Shown here: positions 20,499-32,801 of the stretch, piece by piece
How the letters are laid out: every line of letters starts with the position of its first letter
Position numbering within the stretch: the stretch's first letter is position 1
Source of the DNA: Heterobasidion occidentale
Taxonomy: Eukaryota; Basidiomycota; Agaricomycetes; Russulales; Bondarzewiaceae
Direction: 5' to 3'
NCBI GenBank assembly: GCA_039111635.1
Contig: JBCAQO010000008.1
Location: forward strand, 1,736,001-1,800,000
Length of the DNA: 64,000 nucleotides
The notes under the pieces: model-generated
Databases searched by the model: none
What the model was told of the DNA's origin: nothing
What the model saw: the letters and a program-made list of their open reading frames with translations, nothing else
Position numbers and translations under genes: made by a program

Positions 20499-22093
20499 AT
20501 GTCGTCGGTATATGGATTCTGCAAACGGGTCTACTCTGTACGCCGAGCGAGCTCATTTCTTTCTCTAGCCTCAGAATCATGAATCCGTGTAGGTGCTGTA
20601 CCCTCCGGCGGCAGTGCCCTTGTCCACACCTCTCAAGTTCGGCATTCTTGGCGCTGCAAACATTGCGCCCATTGCGCTCGTGCGCCCTGTCAAGAATCAC
20701 CCCGACGCCGTTGTTTACGCCGTTGCGGCGCGTGACAAGTCGCGTGCGGACGAGTTTGCGAAGACGTGGGGCGTTGAGAAGGCATATGGGTCGTATCAAG
20801 GTACGACAAGTTTGACGTGCTTGAACGGATATAGGTAGGGTTCTCAAAGGAAGCGTATGAACAGAGCTCTTGGACGACCCTGCGGTGGATGTGATCTATA
20901 ATCCGGTATGTTTTATCCGTGACGCCTCCATCCCACAAATATCCGATGTGTTTCTAGCTTCCAAACGGCTTGCACTACGAGTGGACCATGAAGGCGCTTG
21001 CTGCAGGTAAACATGTCTTGCTCGAAAAGCCTAGCTCCAATACAGCGGAAGAGACGCAGAAGATGTTCGCGTTTGCGAATCAGAAGGGGCTTGTACTCCT
21101 CGAAGCGTTCCACTACAGGTAGATTTTGCCTGCTTCTCCAGTGGTTGTCTGCTGATATCAGGCAAGATTCCATCCTGCCGCTCAGCGCCTGAAGGAAATT
21201 GTCGACAGCGGGGAGCTCGGGGAGATCAAGACCATTGAAACGAGTCTCGCCCTTCCCGGGGGATTTATCAAAGACGATGATATCCGCATGTCCTATGACC
21301 TGGGAGGAGGTGCCATGATGGACATGGGATGTGTGTCTAAGTTTCTTTCCTTCTCAGCTCGTTTCTGGGCCCCGCTCATGGCAGTCACAACAATATGTCG
21401 TAGGCTAAGCGCTTTCCTTTGCACGCTTTCTAGCAGGAGCGGATCCCGTCAGAGTTTTGAGTGCTTCAGCTGACACTTTGCCTGCTTTTCCGCGCGTCGA
21501 TATTGGCACCGCGGCTCAGCTGGCTTTCCCCGTGCTTCCGGGAGCGAGGGAGACGCCCCGATCATAGCCTCTCTCAAAGCTCACTTTCGCTTGCCCGGGT
21601 GGGGCCCATTTGCTCTGATCCCCAGTATGCCCTCTCCGAGCGCGCGTGTCGTCGGCACCGACGGAGAAGCGTTCTTATTTAATTATCCTGGCCCATGGTG
21701 TATCATTATATATCTGTAAAAACGTACGGAAAACACGGGAAAGGCAAGGCGATCAAGAGGACAGAGAAGAGGTACGGCGAGAAAGGAAATGGGGCCTGGT
21801 CAACGTGAGCTCTTGCCTTTGACTTTCTGTCTTGCGGCCAGTGACTTCATGCGGGAGGACTAGGTATCGCTACCAACTGGAGGCGTTTATCGACAAAGTG
21901 CGGGGCGGACGCCGCAGCATTGGTTTGATGCCGAAGACTCTGTCTCCAACATGAAATGGATCGAGCACATCTATGAAGAAGTACGCCGATTCTTTCTGAC
22001 TTTTTGACTTTTTTGGATATTGATCTCCTTCATCTCTCAAAGACGAAGGTTGGTGTTCGGCCAGCTTCGGAGGCAGTCATTTCGGAGACATAA
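20499..22093 (+). CDS. GFO/IDH/MocA oxidoreductase, copy 1 (frame broken by indels)
   Basis: Same gene as 38932-40531, where its intact structure is described. In this copy the penultimate large exon is interrupted by single-base deletions in C or G runs at about 21528, 21696 and 21901, each present at full length in copy 2. The terminal stop is TAA here and TGA in copy 2. I read these as consensus errors or allelic defects rather than true decay, because every other exon, splice site and motif is preserved. Confidence 0.8.
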
Positions 22094-22560
22094 AGGAATC
22101 CAATAAGTTTGTCACGAGGGGCGTTGAAGGATTGGACTATAGGGTAGCACAGATATGTCGTGGAAGTCTGAATTGTGGATGTCAGAGAGTGATTTCCGCC
22201 GCATTGGTTCCGCGATTTGCCAAGCGTAGCACTGACGGTGACGGTGACGCCGCAGTGCTTGATGTCGAACGCTCAAAGATCGAAAGCAATGTTTCGGAGG
22301 GCCAGACGAACGACGGTGTGCGCGGACTCCGGAGCTGGGGGTGGAGAAGTGACGAGAGTGTGACAGACTCATTATGAGGGTGTGTCGGGGACGTTGGTGA
22401 GTGTGACCTGTAGCGAAGTAGTGAGCGGAGCTCTCCCTCGTCTACACACTCGACGACCACAGTCCTTCCTCGCCCTCGCCGTCGTACACGACGCCTTCTC
22501 ACATCCCTTCGAATCATTTCCATCCACATCAACTCTGGCGTCGTCTTCCCGCTCCTACTC
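22094..22560. other. Upstream region of the LIM/RhoGAP gene
   Basis: 467 bp between the dehydrogenase stop and the LIM/RhoGAP start. The last 150 bp is CT-rich (CTCCCTCGTC, CCTCGCCCTCG), typical of a fungal core promoter. Short frames on both strands are not convincing. Confidence 0.4.
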
Positions 22561-25500
22561 ATGAGCTCTCAACAAGACCAGGGCCAGGTCCCGGCCGACT
22601 ACAGAGCACCAGTCCCTGTCCAACAGCAGTCCGTCTACCCCTCCTTCACTGACATCGACGGCTTGCTTCCATCTCCACATCGATCCCCGCCTCACAACCA
22701 CAGTGGTCCGCTCTCTGCCCCCCCGGTAAACTCCGGCCGCCTACCCGACCGTCCATACGTCCCAGCACGCGCATCCACTCTTGGCTCGGCCCTCGAGCTC
22801 GAACACAACAAGCACGACCATGACCACGATGCGTTCGCCCATGCTCATAGCGAGGACCTCAACCACTCAACTCCGGCGCGCAACGGTGTTCTACACGGCG
22901 ATTATGCCTTCTCCGCCTCCGCACCTTCCCCCGCTTTCCTCTCTCCGAGCCGTCCGACCACCCCTGGCAGTTCAAGTTATCCGCTGCCCCCCTCGTCTTT
23001 GGGGCACTCAGAGGAATCCAGCAAACGTCTCAGTACAGGATCCGCGTCTTCCTTGTATTCAGGGTCGTCAAATTCCAACGCCCCTGCTCCTCGTCCACCC
23101 CCATCGAGTACGTCTGTTAGCAGCGTCTCGCCTACGTAAGTGCATCTTCTTGGCATTGTAGATAGAGTCAGGCCACTCGGAGTCCATTGTGACCGAATCG
23201 TTTGTCGTTCAACACTAATATCCTTTCATTTCTTATAGAATATGCTCGGCATGTGGGCAGACAATGCAGGGCGCATTCGTTCGTGCATTGGGGACTGTAT
23301 TCCACCTCAATGCTTCAAATGCATGGTACGACGTTTTCGTCTCGTACTTGCATCTTCGGTCTTCTGATCATGTCGCAGGACTGTGGGACAGTCGTAGCCT
23401 CTAAATTCTTCCCCATCGACGGGAACGATGGCAAGCAGCAACCCCTCTGCGAACGGGACTATTTCCGTCGGCTGAATCTCATTTGTGCGAAGTGCGGAAT
23501 GGCGCTGCGAGGGAGCTACATCACGGCGTGCAGTACGTTATATCCATCTTTGATCGTGCGGAGCCCATCTGATTCATGCACAGACAAGAAGTTTCACGTC
23601 GAGCACTTTACATGCTCCATCTGTCCAACGCTATTCGGCCCCCAGGACTCGTACTACGAGCATGACAATGACGTGTACTGTCATTATCACTACTCGACTC
23701 GATTTGCGACCAAATGCGCCGGGTGCAACACGGCGATCCTGAAACAGTTTGTTGAGATCAACCGAAATATGCGAGACGAGTGCTGGCACCCAGAATGCTA
23801 CATGATCAACAAAGTACGTTGCTTGCTGTTATCTTTTCCCGAAATATGACCGAATGGTTATTGCGTAGTTCTGGAATGTCAAGGTCGTTACGCGTCGGTC
23901 AATGAATCTCACAGGCCAAAGTATGGAGGTCAGTGAACCTCTGTACGCGGATGAGGAGCGCAAGGAGACAGCAGCGACACTCAAAGAGAAACAAGTCAGA
24001 ATGGAACAGCAGGTCTACCGTATCTGGACGTGAGTGCTTCCCTTTGGCTTTGCTTTCAGAGTTAATGAGGCCCATCGTTAGGGTTCTATCGGCATTCGAG
24101 GAGTCGAGTGCCGCATGTATATCAGATATGTTGCGGCAGGTCAGCAGCGGACAATATCTCGAGGCCATCAGGATGGCGGAGAAATTCATTTTGCACGTGG
24201 AGGTATTGTTTGCCACCATCGATGACTTGGAACATTACTTTTCACGTCTTAATCTCAAAGGTACGTAACCGACGGGCTGAATGAAAGTTCAGATTCACTT
24301 ACTCAAGCGTGTTATCCAGGGATGTCACATGTACGAGAAGCGCGCATGTTGTGCCGCAAGACGGTCGACCTCTTCACTCTGTTATCGCATACACAGGAGA
24401 CCGGTGCGAAAAGGATGGGGATGACCCAGGAGCTTCTCGCGCTTGTAACCGGCCTCGCGCACTATCTCAAGATCTTGATTCGGATTGCGCTTACAGGTGC
24501 ATTGAAGCTTGAGCGGGAGCACGACATGCGTGAGGCCATGTCTACTTTCCTCGACAAGCTACATCTTCTTGCCGTCCAGGGAGGGAGCCCGTCAGCGCGT
24601 CGTATGATGAAAAGCGCGAAGGGAGAGACTTTGGTCGCCAATCGCTCTGGCAACCAGGGGACCAGTGGTGTCAACTATGGCTTCCGGAGTCTAGCGCCTG
24701 AAAACGCGGGCGAGTCGCCCTTCCTCGGTGCACCGCGCGATCCTGGACTCAGTAGCGTTCCTGTGGTCAATCCACCGTCGGATCTGTGCGTCAAATGCAA
24801 TCTGACCGTCGAAGAGGACTGCGTGCGGCTGGGGACATACCAGCGCTGGCATTCACATTGTGTGCAGTGCGCGACATGTGGAAAGGTGGCTGCCGTGCCT
24901 GTACCACAGGAAGCCCCTAAAAGCCTCGAGGAGAAGGAGAAAGAGAAGGATGGAAATCCGCCGAAGATCACCACTGTTCGGCGGCCACCTGCCAACGTCG
25001 AGCAGTTCGTCTATGAGTTAGACACTGTTAAAGATACACCATCCTTCGGTGCGATACCGACCGTCGTCTACTGTACAGAGCATGGCCACGGAAATTGTCG
25101 ATCTGGTTTTCAGGCAGTGTCGCGGTTGGAGCAGTACGCCTTCCTCCTCAACGTTGCTCTCCGTCGCCTCTATCTGCTTCTCAAGAAACGCAAGGTCATT
25201 CCGCTCACACCAAGTACGTCATTTCTACTTAGTATCAGTAAGGCACAGCAATCGAACTGAACGCCGGCACAGCTACGGGACAGGCTCCGGAGCTCCAGCA
25301 AGATCCGTACCGAAACTCGGGAGACATTATGCGTATGAAATCTCACCTCGACCGCAAGCTGTCCGCGACGTCCTCCGCTGCACGGCTACCCAAACGCTCG
25401 ACGATTGTAGAGAGCCCGACGGGGAAAGTCGCGCAGTCGACGGATGTACATAACTCACACAAGGCCCAGCATCCCGATGTCACATCGGCGTCATACGGGC

Positions 25501-27562
25501 AACGCATACCTGCACAAGCTGCGCAACAGTCCTCGACATCTGGGCGATCCCAGCCCCAGCGACCTCCACAACCACAGCAGCAACAGTCATCTCCACAGCT
25601 TCCTCCACAGACGAGTACCTATCCACCACAGCGACCCAACCTCATACCGCCTGGACAACTGGATATGACGCCGCAAAGTCAGGTCATCCGGCCATCGTTT
25701 GCTCGTAACAATACTGAGATCATGATTGTTTGCGATTCGGCCACCAACTTCGCCTGCTGGCGGACCTCCATACGACCCCCTTATTCCGCCTGTGGGGGAG
25801 GACAACATCACATTGGCAGACATTCCCCAGCTCGTAGAGGCTGCTCAGGCAATCGAACAGCACCGGTCGCTGCCACGGCAGAATTCGATACCGTATATCG
25901 CGGAGCTCACGCCTCTTGAGCTAGCTATTGTGAAACATTGTGCGGTGCTCGTCCTCCAACGGTCACCGTTGCGTGATCAGTTCGACCTGGACGAGATCTT
26001 GGAGATGGTGGAGGTCAAGAAGCAGGGATTCTGGAAACAATTGTTCAAGGGAAACGATAAGAAGAATGTGAAGAAGAAAGGTCCGTATGCCATCTCCGTT
26101 TAGAGGGATAGGAGGTCTGATGAGGTGACAGGCGTTTTCGGTGTGCCCCTCGAGCTGCTTGTTGAGCGAGAGGGCGCTGACTCCATGCATGGCGCCTCTC
26201 GAGCTACCCTAAGGGTTCCTAGCTTCATCGATGACGTGGTGTCCGCGATGCGACAAATGGGTAAGCAAATCGAGGTTTGTCAGAACCATTGACTCACCGC
26301 TTTACATGCAGATGTGTCTGTGGAGGGTATATTCCGAAAAAATGGGAACATCCGACGGCTGAAGGACCTGACCGAGACCATTGACCGAGACCCTTCATCT
26401 GTGGATCTAAGCCAAGATAATGCAGTGCAGCTTGCGGCTTTACTCAAGAAGTTCCTTCGAGATCTACCAGATCCGCTGATGACCTTTAAGCTACATCGGT
26501 TGCTTATTGCGTCTCAAGGTACGTCGACAGATTCCCTCCAGATCGTCGCTGACGCTATTTCCACGCCGCAGCATTGCCGAATGAAGCCGACCGTCAGCGA
26601 TTGCTTCATATGATCTCACTCATTCTTCCTAAGAGCCATCGGGATACTATGGAGATTCTCTTCGTTTTCCTCAAGTGGGTTGCCCAGTTCGCTCACATGG
26701 ATGAGCAGACGGGCAGCAAGATGGACCTACCGAACCTTGCGACAGTCATTTGTCCGAGCATCCTCTACTCGCAAGGGCGCGACGCCGTCCGGGACGACAG
26801 CTTCGGCGCGATCCGCGTGGTCACCGCGCTGTTGGAGAACCAGGACGAGTACTATGCTGTGCCGCAGGAGTTTTTACCTATCCTTCATGATCAAGACTAC
26901 TTTGCGCACAGCATGGACCTCCCCAGCAAGGAGTTCATGAAGAAGTGTGACACGTATATGCGTCTCAAGGCGAGCGGGCGAAGTCTACCAGGACCCAGCA
27001 TGTCGCCTGGAGGCTCGTCGTCTCCATTTCAGCCCAACAATGCTGGTTTAGCGCGATCAAACGAGAGTGTAGAATCGCGGTCAGTCCATCCATTCCCAGT
27101 GGATTTACTCTCACGGGGCTGATTGTGCCCGAATCTCTTCGTGAAACAATACGTCTCAGGTTGGGTCCTTCATTATCCCGAAGCCCTGAACGGCCGGCCA
27201 TGTCGCCATCATCACAATCAGATAGCCTTCTCCGCAACGGCTTCCCAGGACAGTCTCGGCAACAGTCTATGCCTTCGCAGCCAGGTCTCATGCACTCTCC
27301 CAACTCCTACACGTCTCCTAGCCAGCTTCCGGCATCCATCTCGCAGGGTGTTGCGATGATTCAGCAACAGCAGCAACAACAACAGCCGCTCCAGCAGCTG
27401 GCATCGGACTCAGACTGGGCGAATGCACAGCGACCGCCACAAACATCTGTATCAGCATCACGACCTGTGTCAGCTTCGTTTGGTCGTGCAAGCGGGGAAC
27501 ATGCGTTTGCGCCGCCAAATGGGCACACCCCGCCACCAGTGCAGATGCGGCAGCGCTCGTGA
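22561..27562 (+). CDS. LIM-domain Rho GTPase-activating protein (Lrg1 type), copy 1
   Basis: Cytosolic/cortical regulator that switches off Rho GTPases (Rho1 in yeast Lrg1), controlling wall synthesis and polarity. Exons: 22561..23135, 23239..23325, 23379..23532, 23584..23813, 23869..24029, 24082..24260, 24320..25213, 25273..26080, 26132..26260, 26312..26518, 26572..27079, 27160..27562; about 1,444 aa. Order: Ser/Pro-rich N-terminus; LIM fingers beginning CSACGQTMQ, CAKCGMALRG and CAGCNTAI; a helical linker; a further LIM-like knuckle CVKCNL...CVQCATC; the block LRRLYLLLKKRKVIPL; a Gln/Pro-rich stretch; the RhoGAP domain with catalytic arginine in VEGIFRKNG and the KLL..LP block; and a poly-Gln tail. 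Two single-base slips occur here: one deletion in exon 2 (about 23308, a LIM Cys codon) and one insertion in exon 8 (about 25735). They cancel in total length, but a stretch between them would be out of frame. Confidence 0.88.
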
Positions 27563-28626
27563 GGCGTTCTTACTATGGTCTTCCGAATTGGATGACTCCT
27601 CCAGTTGTGCCTACGAGTCATGGTGGCATTCCTATTCGCTCTCAGAACTTTCACTCTCTCTCCATGCTGTATAACTTTTTCTGACTTGACTTTGACTCTA
27701 CGTGCCCATACGCGGCGCCAGCTCCACATCACACATCATAGCATTCCGCACGACACGCGCGTCTGTCTGCCAGGATGATATCGCATATCTGTAGTCCACC
27801 ATAACGCTTTGGAATTTTCATATTCGTTATCCTTCCTGTTCCTCGTTCTCTCCGCTTCCTTTCTCGCCCTATTTCTTTTCCTTGCGAACTCATTTTTTGC
27901 ATCCTCGCTCGCTTAACATGCACAGGTAACATTATGAACACGGACAGTGGCACGAACATCGGCAATAATGATACCCCTTGAAGCTCGAGGCTTGATCGGT
28001 GGTGTTGACTATTCAATCAGTTACACGGTCATGATTACAGCGAGCGAAGAATCGATGGACGGTTCGCCACAGGGGATATGTACATGGGGCAGTTTCATGA
28101 GAAGGCAAGTCTGACACAATCATAGAACTTCGTCGAACGACAACGACACGAGCCGCCGCGTGTTACACCCTGCGAGAATCCTCTGTCATAGGAAAACTTT
28201 GCCTTCCTGGGAAGGCGCCTTCTCATAGATCTCCCGGCGCAAGATGTCTATCGATTCTTCGCTCGCTGTCAGCGTAAAGAGGAAGGATTACAAATCGCGG
28301 CGCGACAAAGAATCAGATTGAGGTTTTGGTCCCGGGCTCCTCAGTATCAGAGACTGGCAGAGTTCCACCGTGCTGCAGCCTCTGTACTAGTCGGCGGATT
28401 CATGCCTCTTGTCTTGGAAGGCAAAGCGTCAGCGCTCCCGGTCCCACAAGCATGACTAACTCGCGCCTACATCTAGATAATGGACCGTTTGTGTGTGTAT
28501 GTCTCTCCTCTGCAGGGGGCGTGCGATTCACGTCCGTGCGTGAGAGCTGACTGTCCTCAGCATTCTTAAGCTGCATAAAGCCCGAGAACCATTCGTGTCA
28601 ACTGATCATCTGTAGCACACTCAGTC
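27563..28626. other. Intergenic region before the flavin monooxygenase
   Basis: About 1,060 bp with 3' UTR of the LIM/RhoGAP gene and the promoter of the monooxygenase. No family motif seen in the short frames (longest 95 aa, minus strand). Same content at 45998-47061. Confidence 0.4.
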
Positions 28627-31066
28627 ATGGCCATAGGTACCGTCGACCGTACCGCGGTCGCCGCTGAATGGTTTGCGCGGCTTAATAGCGTTGTCACCAG
28701 CGGCGACATCAATGCGTTCTCGGACCTCTTCTTGTCCGCCGGTTGGATGCGGGGTACGTTTCCTGTGCACTTATCAGGTAAATACCTGTACTGAATATCC
28801 AGTCAGATCTCCTCTGTTTCAGCTGGGATTTTCGTTCTTTGGGCGGCCGCGATAAGATTTCCGCGTATCTCTCAGAACATGTATCCGAAAGCGGAGATCA
28901 TAGCAGCAATCAGTCTCGCCTTGCCCACGCTGGTCTGGACGACATCGTCCTCGAAACTAGCTCGTCCCTTGGCCCACCTTCTTCTTTTACGGTTCCCGAC
29001 GAATCTCTTAGTGCATCAGGTATCATAGCTTCCTTCACATTCACTCTCAAGAATCCTGCTCGCACTGGTCGCGGTCTTGTTCGCCTCATGCAAGACCATT
29101 CCGATGATTCTGAAAACAAGTCTCCTGTCTGGAAGGCTTACACTCTACTGTTCAATGCCGAAGACTTGGTTGGACATGAAGAGCTCAAGGGACGTCCTAT
29201 GAGTCCTGTTTGGAATCCTTATTCTAAGCCCTGGTCAGAGATTAAGGCAGAATGGATTAAAGGCGTCGAGTCGGATCCCACTGTTTTGATTGGTCCGTGT
29301 TTGTCATTTCTGTTTATTTATCTGCTGACTCCACTCTATCTGAATAGTCGGCGGCGGTCAGGCGGGACTCATGTGTGCAGCGCGCATGGGCCGAATGGGC
29401 ATCCGAGCTCTTGTGGTAGACAAAGTGCACAGAGTTGGTGATAACTGGCGCAACCGGTAAACATCTTGTTTTCAACGCACCCTCATCTATGAATCCCCTC
29501 ATCAGATATCCTAATTTATCTCTTCATACGCCTGCATATCACTCCGCAAGTATGTGTCTCCTACCGATTTGTTTGCAAAAGCACTAATTTCACATTTACA
29601 CACAGTGCTGTACCATCCATGGCCGTAAGTTTGATGTATATTCCTTTCCAAGCTGTCATCATTTTGATCGAGGCGTCCAGAATAACCTACCCTAAATTTC
29701 TACCTCGCGACGTCGTTGCCGACTTCCTTGAGGCCTATGCTCTCAATCAAAATATCGCGATCTGGCTCTCGTCCACTGTGCTTAGTGATCCGAATCCTGT
29801 ATTTAATGAACAGATGGGGACATGGACAGTGTTGGTACATAGGCAATACCCCACCAGTGATGGCGGTGAGTCCTTCACGAATGCCATCAGCACTTGTTGT
29901 GCAGCCATTTCTCATCATTATTGGCCAAGTCAAATCTCAGGTTGTCGCTCTGCACCCAAGACACATTGTAATGGCAACAGGGACCGGACATGCTCATATA
30001 CCGCAATTGAAAGGATCGGGAGATTTCAAAGGCGCTATCTACCACAGTGACCAGCATAAAGATGCTGAAAAATGGGCTGGCAAGAAAGCAGTCATCGTTG
30101 GTGCAGTACGCGTACCTACGTTCTTCACGCCTGGGGTTCTCTGCTGACTCCTCCCGCCAGGGCAATGCCGCTGCTGATGTGGCTCAATCTTTTCTGTCAC
30201 CTAGTCATCGTGCAGAGTCTGTCACTATGATCCAGCGCTCTGCCACGTGTGTCATCTCGTCTCGAACCGCAGACATTGCCCTTTTTCCCTCTTATGAGCC
30301 AGAGGCCCTTGCCATCGAAGATGCCGATCTACTGGATCATAGCATGCCCTGCCACCTGGGCCTTCAGCTAGCCGTAAACGGTGGAACTGAGCACATAAAG
30401 AAAATGGATGAGCAATTGCTAGAGGGACTTCGCAAGTGTGGGTTCAATCTGACGTGGGAACTCGAGCCTGGCGCAGGCGAAGTTGGTTTAATCGGGTTTT
30501 TACTTCAGAAATCGAACAGTGGCACAAGTAAGTGTTCCTTTACATGCTGCCTAGACTATCCGTTTGACCTCCGTGGCCTCAGTGATCGACTTCACCTGCG
30601 GGCAGTCAATAATTGATGGTCATATTCAGATCAAAAGCGGCGTTGAAATTGATCGATTCGAGCCCCACGAGCTTGTGTTGAGCGATGGGTCGCGCCTCCC
30701 GGCCGACGTTGTAGTTCTTGCGTATGTTTGGCTCACATCGTCTTCCGTATCATTCCCTCCTCATGTCTTCGTCAGGACCGGAAACCTTCCTATGATAACG
30801 AACGCCACGTCTTTATTCGGTCCCCGGATCACGGACAAGATTGGCAACAAAATCTGGGGACTAGACTCGGAAGGAGAGCTGAACAACTGTTTTCGCCCGA
30901 CTGGCCAACGCGGACTGTGGATCGTGACCGGCGGGTTCCAGCAATCGAGGTTCCTCAGCAAGCACTTGGTTAGTGTACACCTCCAAGGAATCGCTCACTG
31001 ACCTTCCTCTTACTTCATTTTCAGGCAATCCAAATTCTGGCGGAGGAACTTGGTATGAAAAAATGA
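28627..31066 (+). CDS. Flavin-containing monooxygenase with NTF2-like N-terminus, copy 1
   Basis: FAD- and NAD(P)H-dependent oxygenase of the YUCCA-like/FMO group. It starts MAIGTVDRTAVAAEWF with a SnoaL/NTF2-like segment (about residues 1-200, spread over two exons with SWDFRSLGGRDKI). Next come the FAD Rossmann motif VGGGQAGLMCAARMG, DNWRNRYPNLSLHTPAYH (FMO-type), ATGTGHAHIP, and the NADPH Rossmann VIVGAGNAAADVAQ after splicing. The C-terminal block GLWIVTGGFQQSRFLSKHL is followed by AIQILAEELGMKK and TGA at 31064-31066. Nine or so exons. The fusion of an NTF2-like cap to the FMO fold is common in fungal enzymes. Substrate unknown. Sequence identical in frame to copy 2, so this gene is intact in both. 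Confidence 0.85.
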
Positions 31067-32390
31067 ATAAAACACGATCATGAGTAAGATGAAGAAATCC
31101 AATGTCTCGTTGCATATAAGTATCAATCAGACTTAGAAATGTCTATGGACGGTCTCTGACGAAACCCCCATCAAGACCATGAACTTCCTGACGTTTTCAA
31201 GCACGTGCGCTCCTGCCAGGTGCCTGCACTCAGTGCCGCAGTGACTTGTTCCAACTGAAGTTCGTCGCTAAGAACTAGACTCTGATATCTGATCCACTGG
31301 CATGTCTACATGGACCTCATACCCAGCACTCATAGTCCTGCTTCCCTTGTTGCCCCACTGCCTCCGCCCAGCTGCCAAACCTCGATCTCGTGCGGGAGAG
31401 CCTGAACAGCATAAGTTATGAGATCGGGCTCATCAGCAACAGAGCAGACCTGTATCGAGAGATCCAGAATGACATTGCTCAACTAAAAGAACAGGTCTTT
31501 GATTTAGGTATCAGATTTGATCAGTTGCACATCCCTCCTCTCCTCATCGTAGTGCTAACCTGACCTGTCTGTATGCTTTCTGTCTCTGGCGAGACTCTCT
31601 TTCCTTATCGTCTTCCTTACCGCGGACCAGATGATCACCAACTGAAAGTACCTCGAGAAGATGGTGTCTTTCCCGCGACATTCCCTGAAATATAATGAGT
31701 TTTCGAAAAATTATATGGCACGTCGTTTTCTCTCTGCCCACTGCGTGATCGCGCGTGTTCATATCATGATAGTGGTGGAGAACATAAAGCAACATCTCGA
31801 CTTTTACGCTCTGCAGCACGCGGCTGACCCATCACGTTGGCATTTGTATCTCTTGTAAGTGAAGGACTGTGTACTTGTGTTTTCTCCTTGAATATCTATG
31901 AATCCTCACTGATTCGGTTCTTGAAGCTCTTACGTAGAACGACCATCTTCTGCGTAGGGTCAGCAACAGAGACTGCTCGAAGCTCGGTGATTTCGTCGTT
32001 GGACTTTTTATATTCAGTTCATTCAACCATTAATCGCGATCATTGCTCTGCACGCCTTTTGTCGCTAGTTATCACTTTCTTGGTCACATCTCCAGTTTTG
32101 TCTGAGCTTTCCTCTTGCTCCTCGTCGCATCTCAATCTTGCTGTCTCATGTGTTAGTCTGTGTTATCACCGAAATCAATTCGCTTGTTGAAAGATACTCA
32201 TCGTCACAATCATCTTGCTTGCCAGTTCTCTGGCAGGAAGCAAGTATATGCTACGATCCGCTGCAATGTCATCAAATGACAAATCTTGTCATCTACATCG
32301 TAAATCATCGTAAACAAAGGCAAACAAGGTTCTCCACGCCCTCGACAATCACGGCAATGTCGAAGGCTTCGATTGACCAAAATAACCACC
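31067..32390 (+). CDS. Fragmentary small coiled-coil gene, unrecognised, copy 1
   Basis: Coding-looking exons at about 31373-31506 (after a CAG acceptor: LPNLDLVRESLNSIS, then EIQNDIAQLKEQVFDL, a heptad coiled coil), about 31580-31695 (GETLFPYRLPYRGPDD, then VPREDGVFPATFPEI) and about 31772-31855 (VVENIKQHLDFYALQ, ending before a GTAAGT donor). The order, a coiled coil then FPxTFxE then a short helix with LDFYAL, matches a widespread pattern of small Agaricomycete proteins of unknown role. I cannot fix the start or the frame across FPEI/YNEF, where a two-base slip seems needed, so a pseudogene is possible. The rest of the interval holds nothing recognisable. Confidence 0.35.
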
Positions 32391-32801
32391 ATGTCCGATG
32401 ATTCCAAACCCAAATACGTCTACAAGCTCATCCCACCCTCCTCTCCGGTCCCCGAGCATGCCCAACTCCCTGATGCTCTGCCTGTGAGCGACCTCGACCA
32501 GTCCTCCGGGTTCGTACATCTGTCCACGGCGACCCAGGTGCCAGGCACTCTCAAGTTGTTCTTCAAAGACGTCTCGCGCGTCTACGTCCTGCGCATCGTT
32601 TACGAGAAGGTCGAGGATAAAATTAGATGGGAGGATCCGCAGGCGCAGGTCCGCGGAGTGCGTGGCAGCGAAGGGGTGTTTCCGCATCTGTACAATGGTT
32701 TGAGGCTTGGGAAGCACGAAGTTGAGAGAGTAGAGACCTTAGAGAAGGGCGATGACGATTGGGGTCAAGCGGTTCGTGGTGCTTCATGGCTCGTTTGGTA
32801 G
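32391..32801 (+). CDS. DUF952 family protein (paralogue B), copy 1
   Basis: Single exon, 136 aa, MSDDSKPKYVYKLI start. It shares the full DUF952 pattern with the 16383-16799 gene and is clearly its paralogue, but retains the canonical His (SGFVHLSTATQVPGTL). C-terminus HEVERVETLEKGDDDW...SWLVW. Small cytosolic protein of unknown function; its orientation is opposite to paralogue A, with about 15.6 kb between them. It differs from copy 2 by one amino acid in the VRGV/VCGV region. Confidence 0.85.
   Translation: MSDDSKPKYVYKLIPPSSPVPEHAQLPDALPVSDLDQSSGFVHLSTATQVPGTLKLFFKDVSRVYVLRIVYEKVEDKIRWEDPQAQVRGVRGSEGVFPHLYNGLRLGKHEVERVETLEKGDDDWGQAVRGASWLVW

Noticed and set aside
27729..28016. 95-aa minus-strand frame downstream of the LIM/RhoGAP gene
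   Set aside because: No motif and no supporting exon; lies in the expected 3' UTR/intergenic interval and is identical in both copies only because the block is duplicated.
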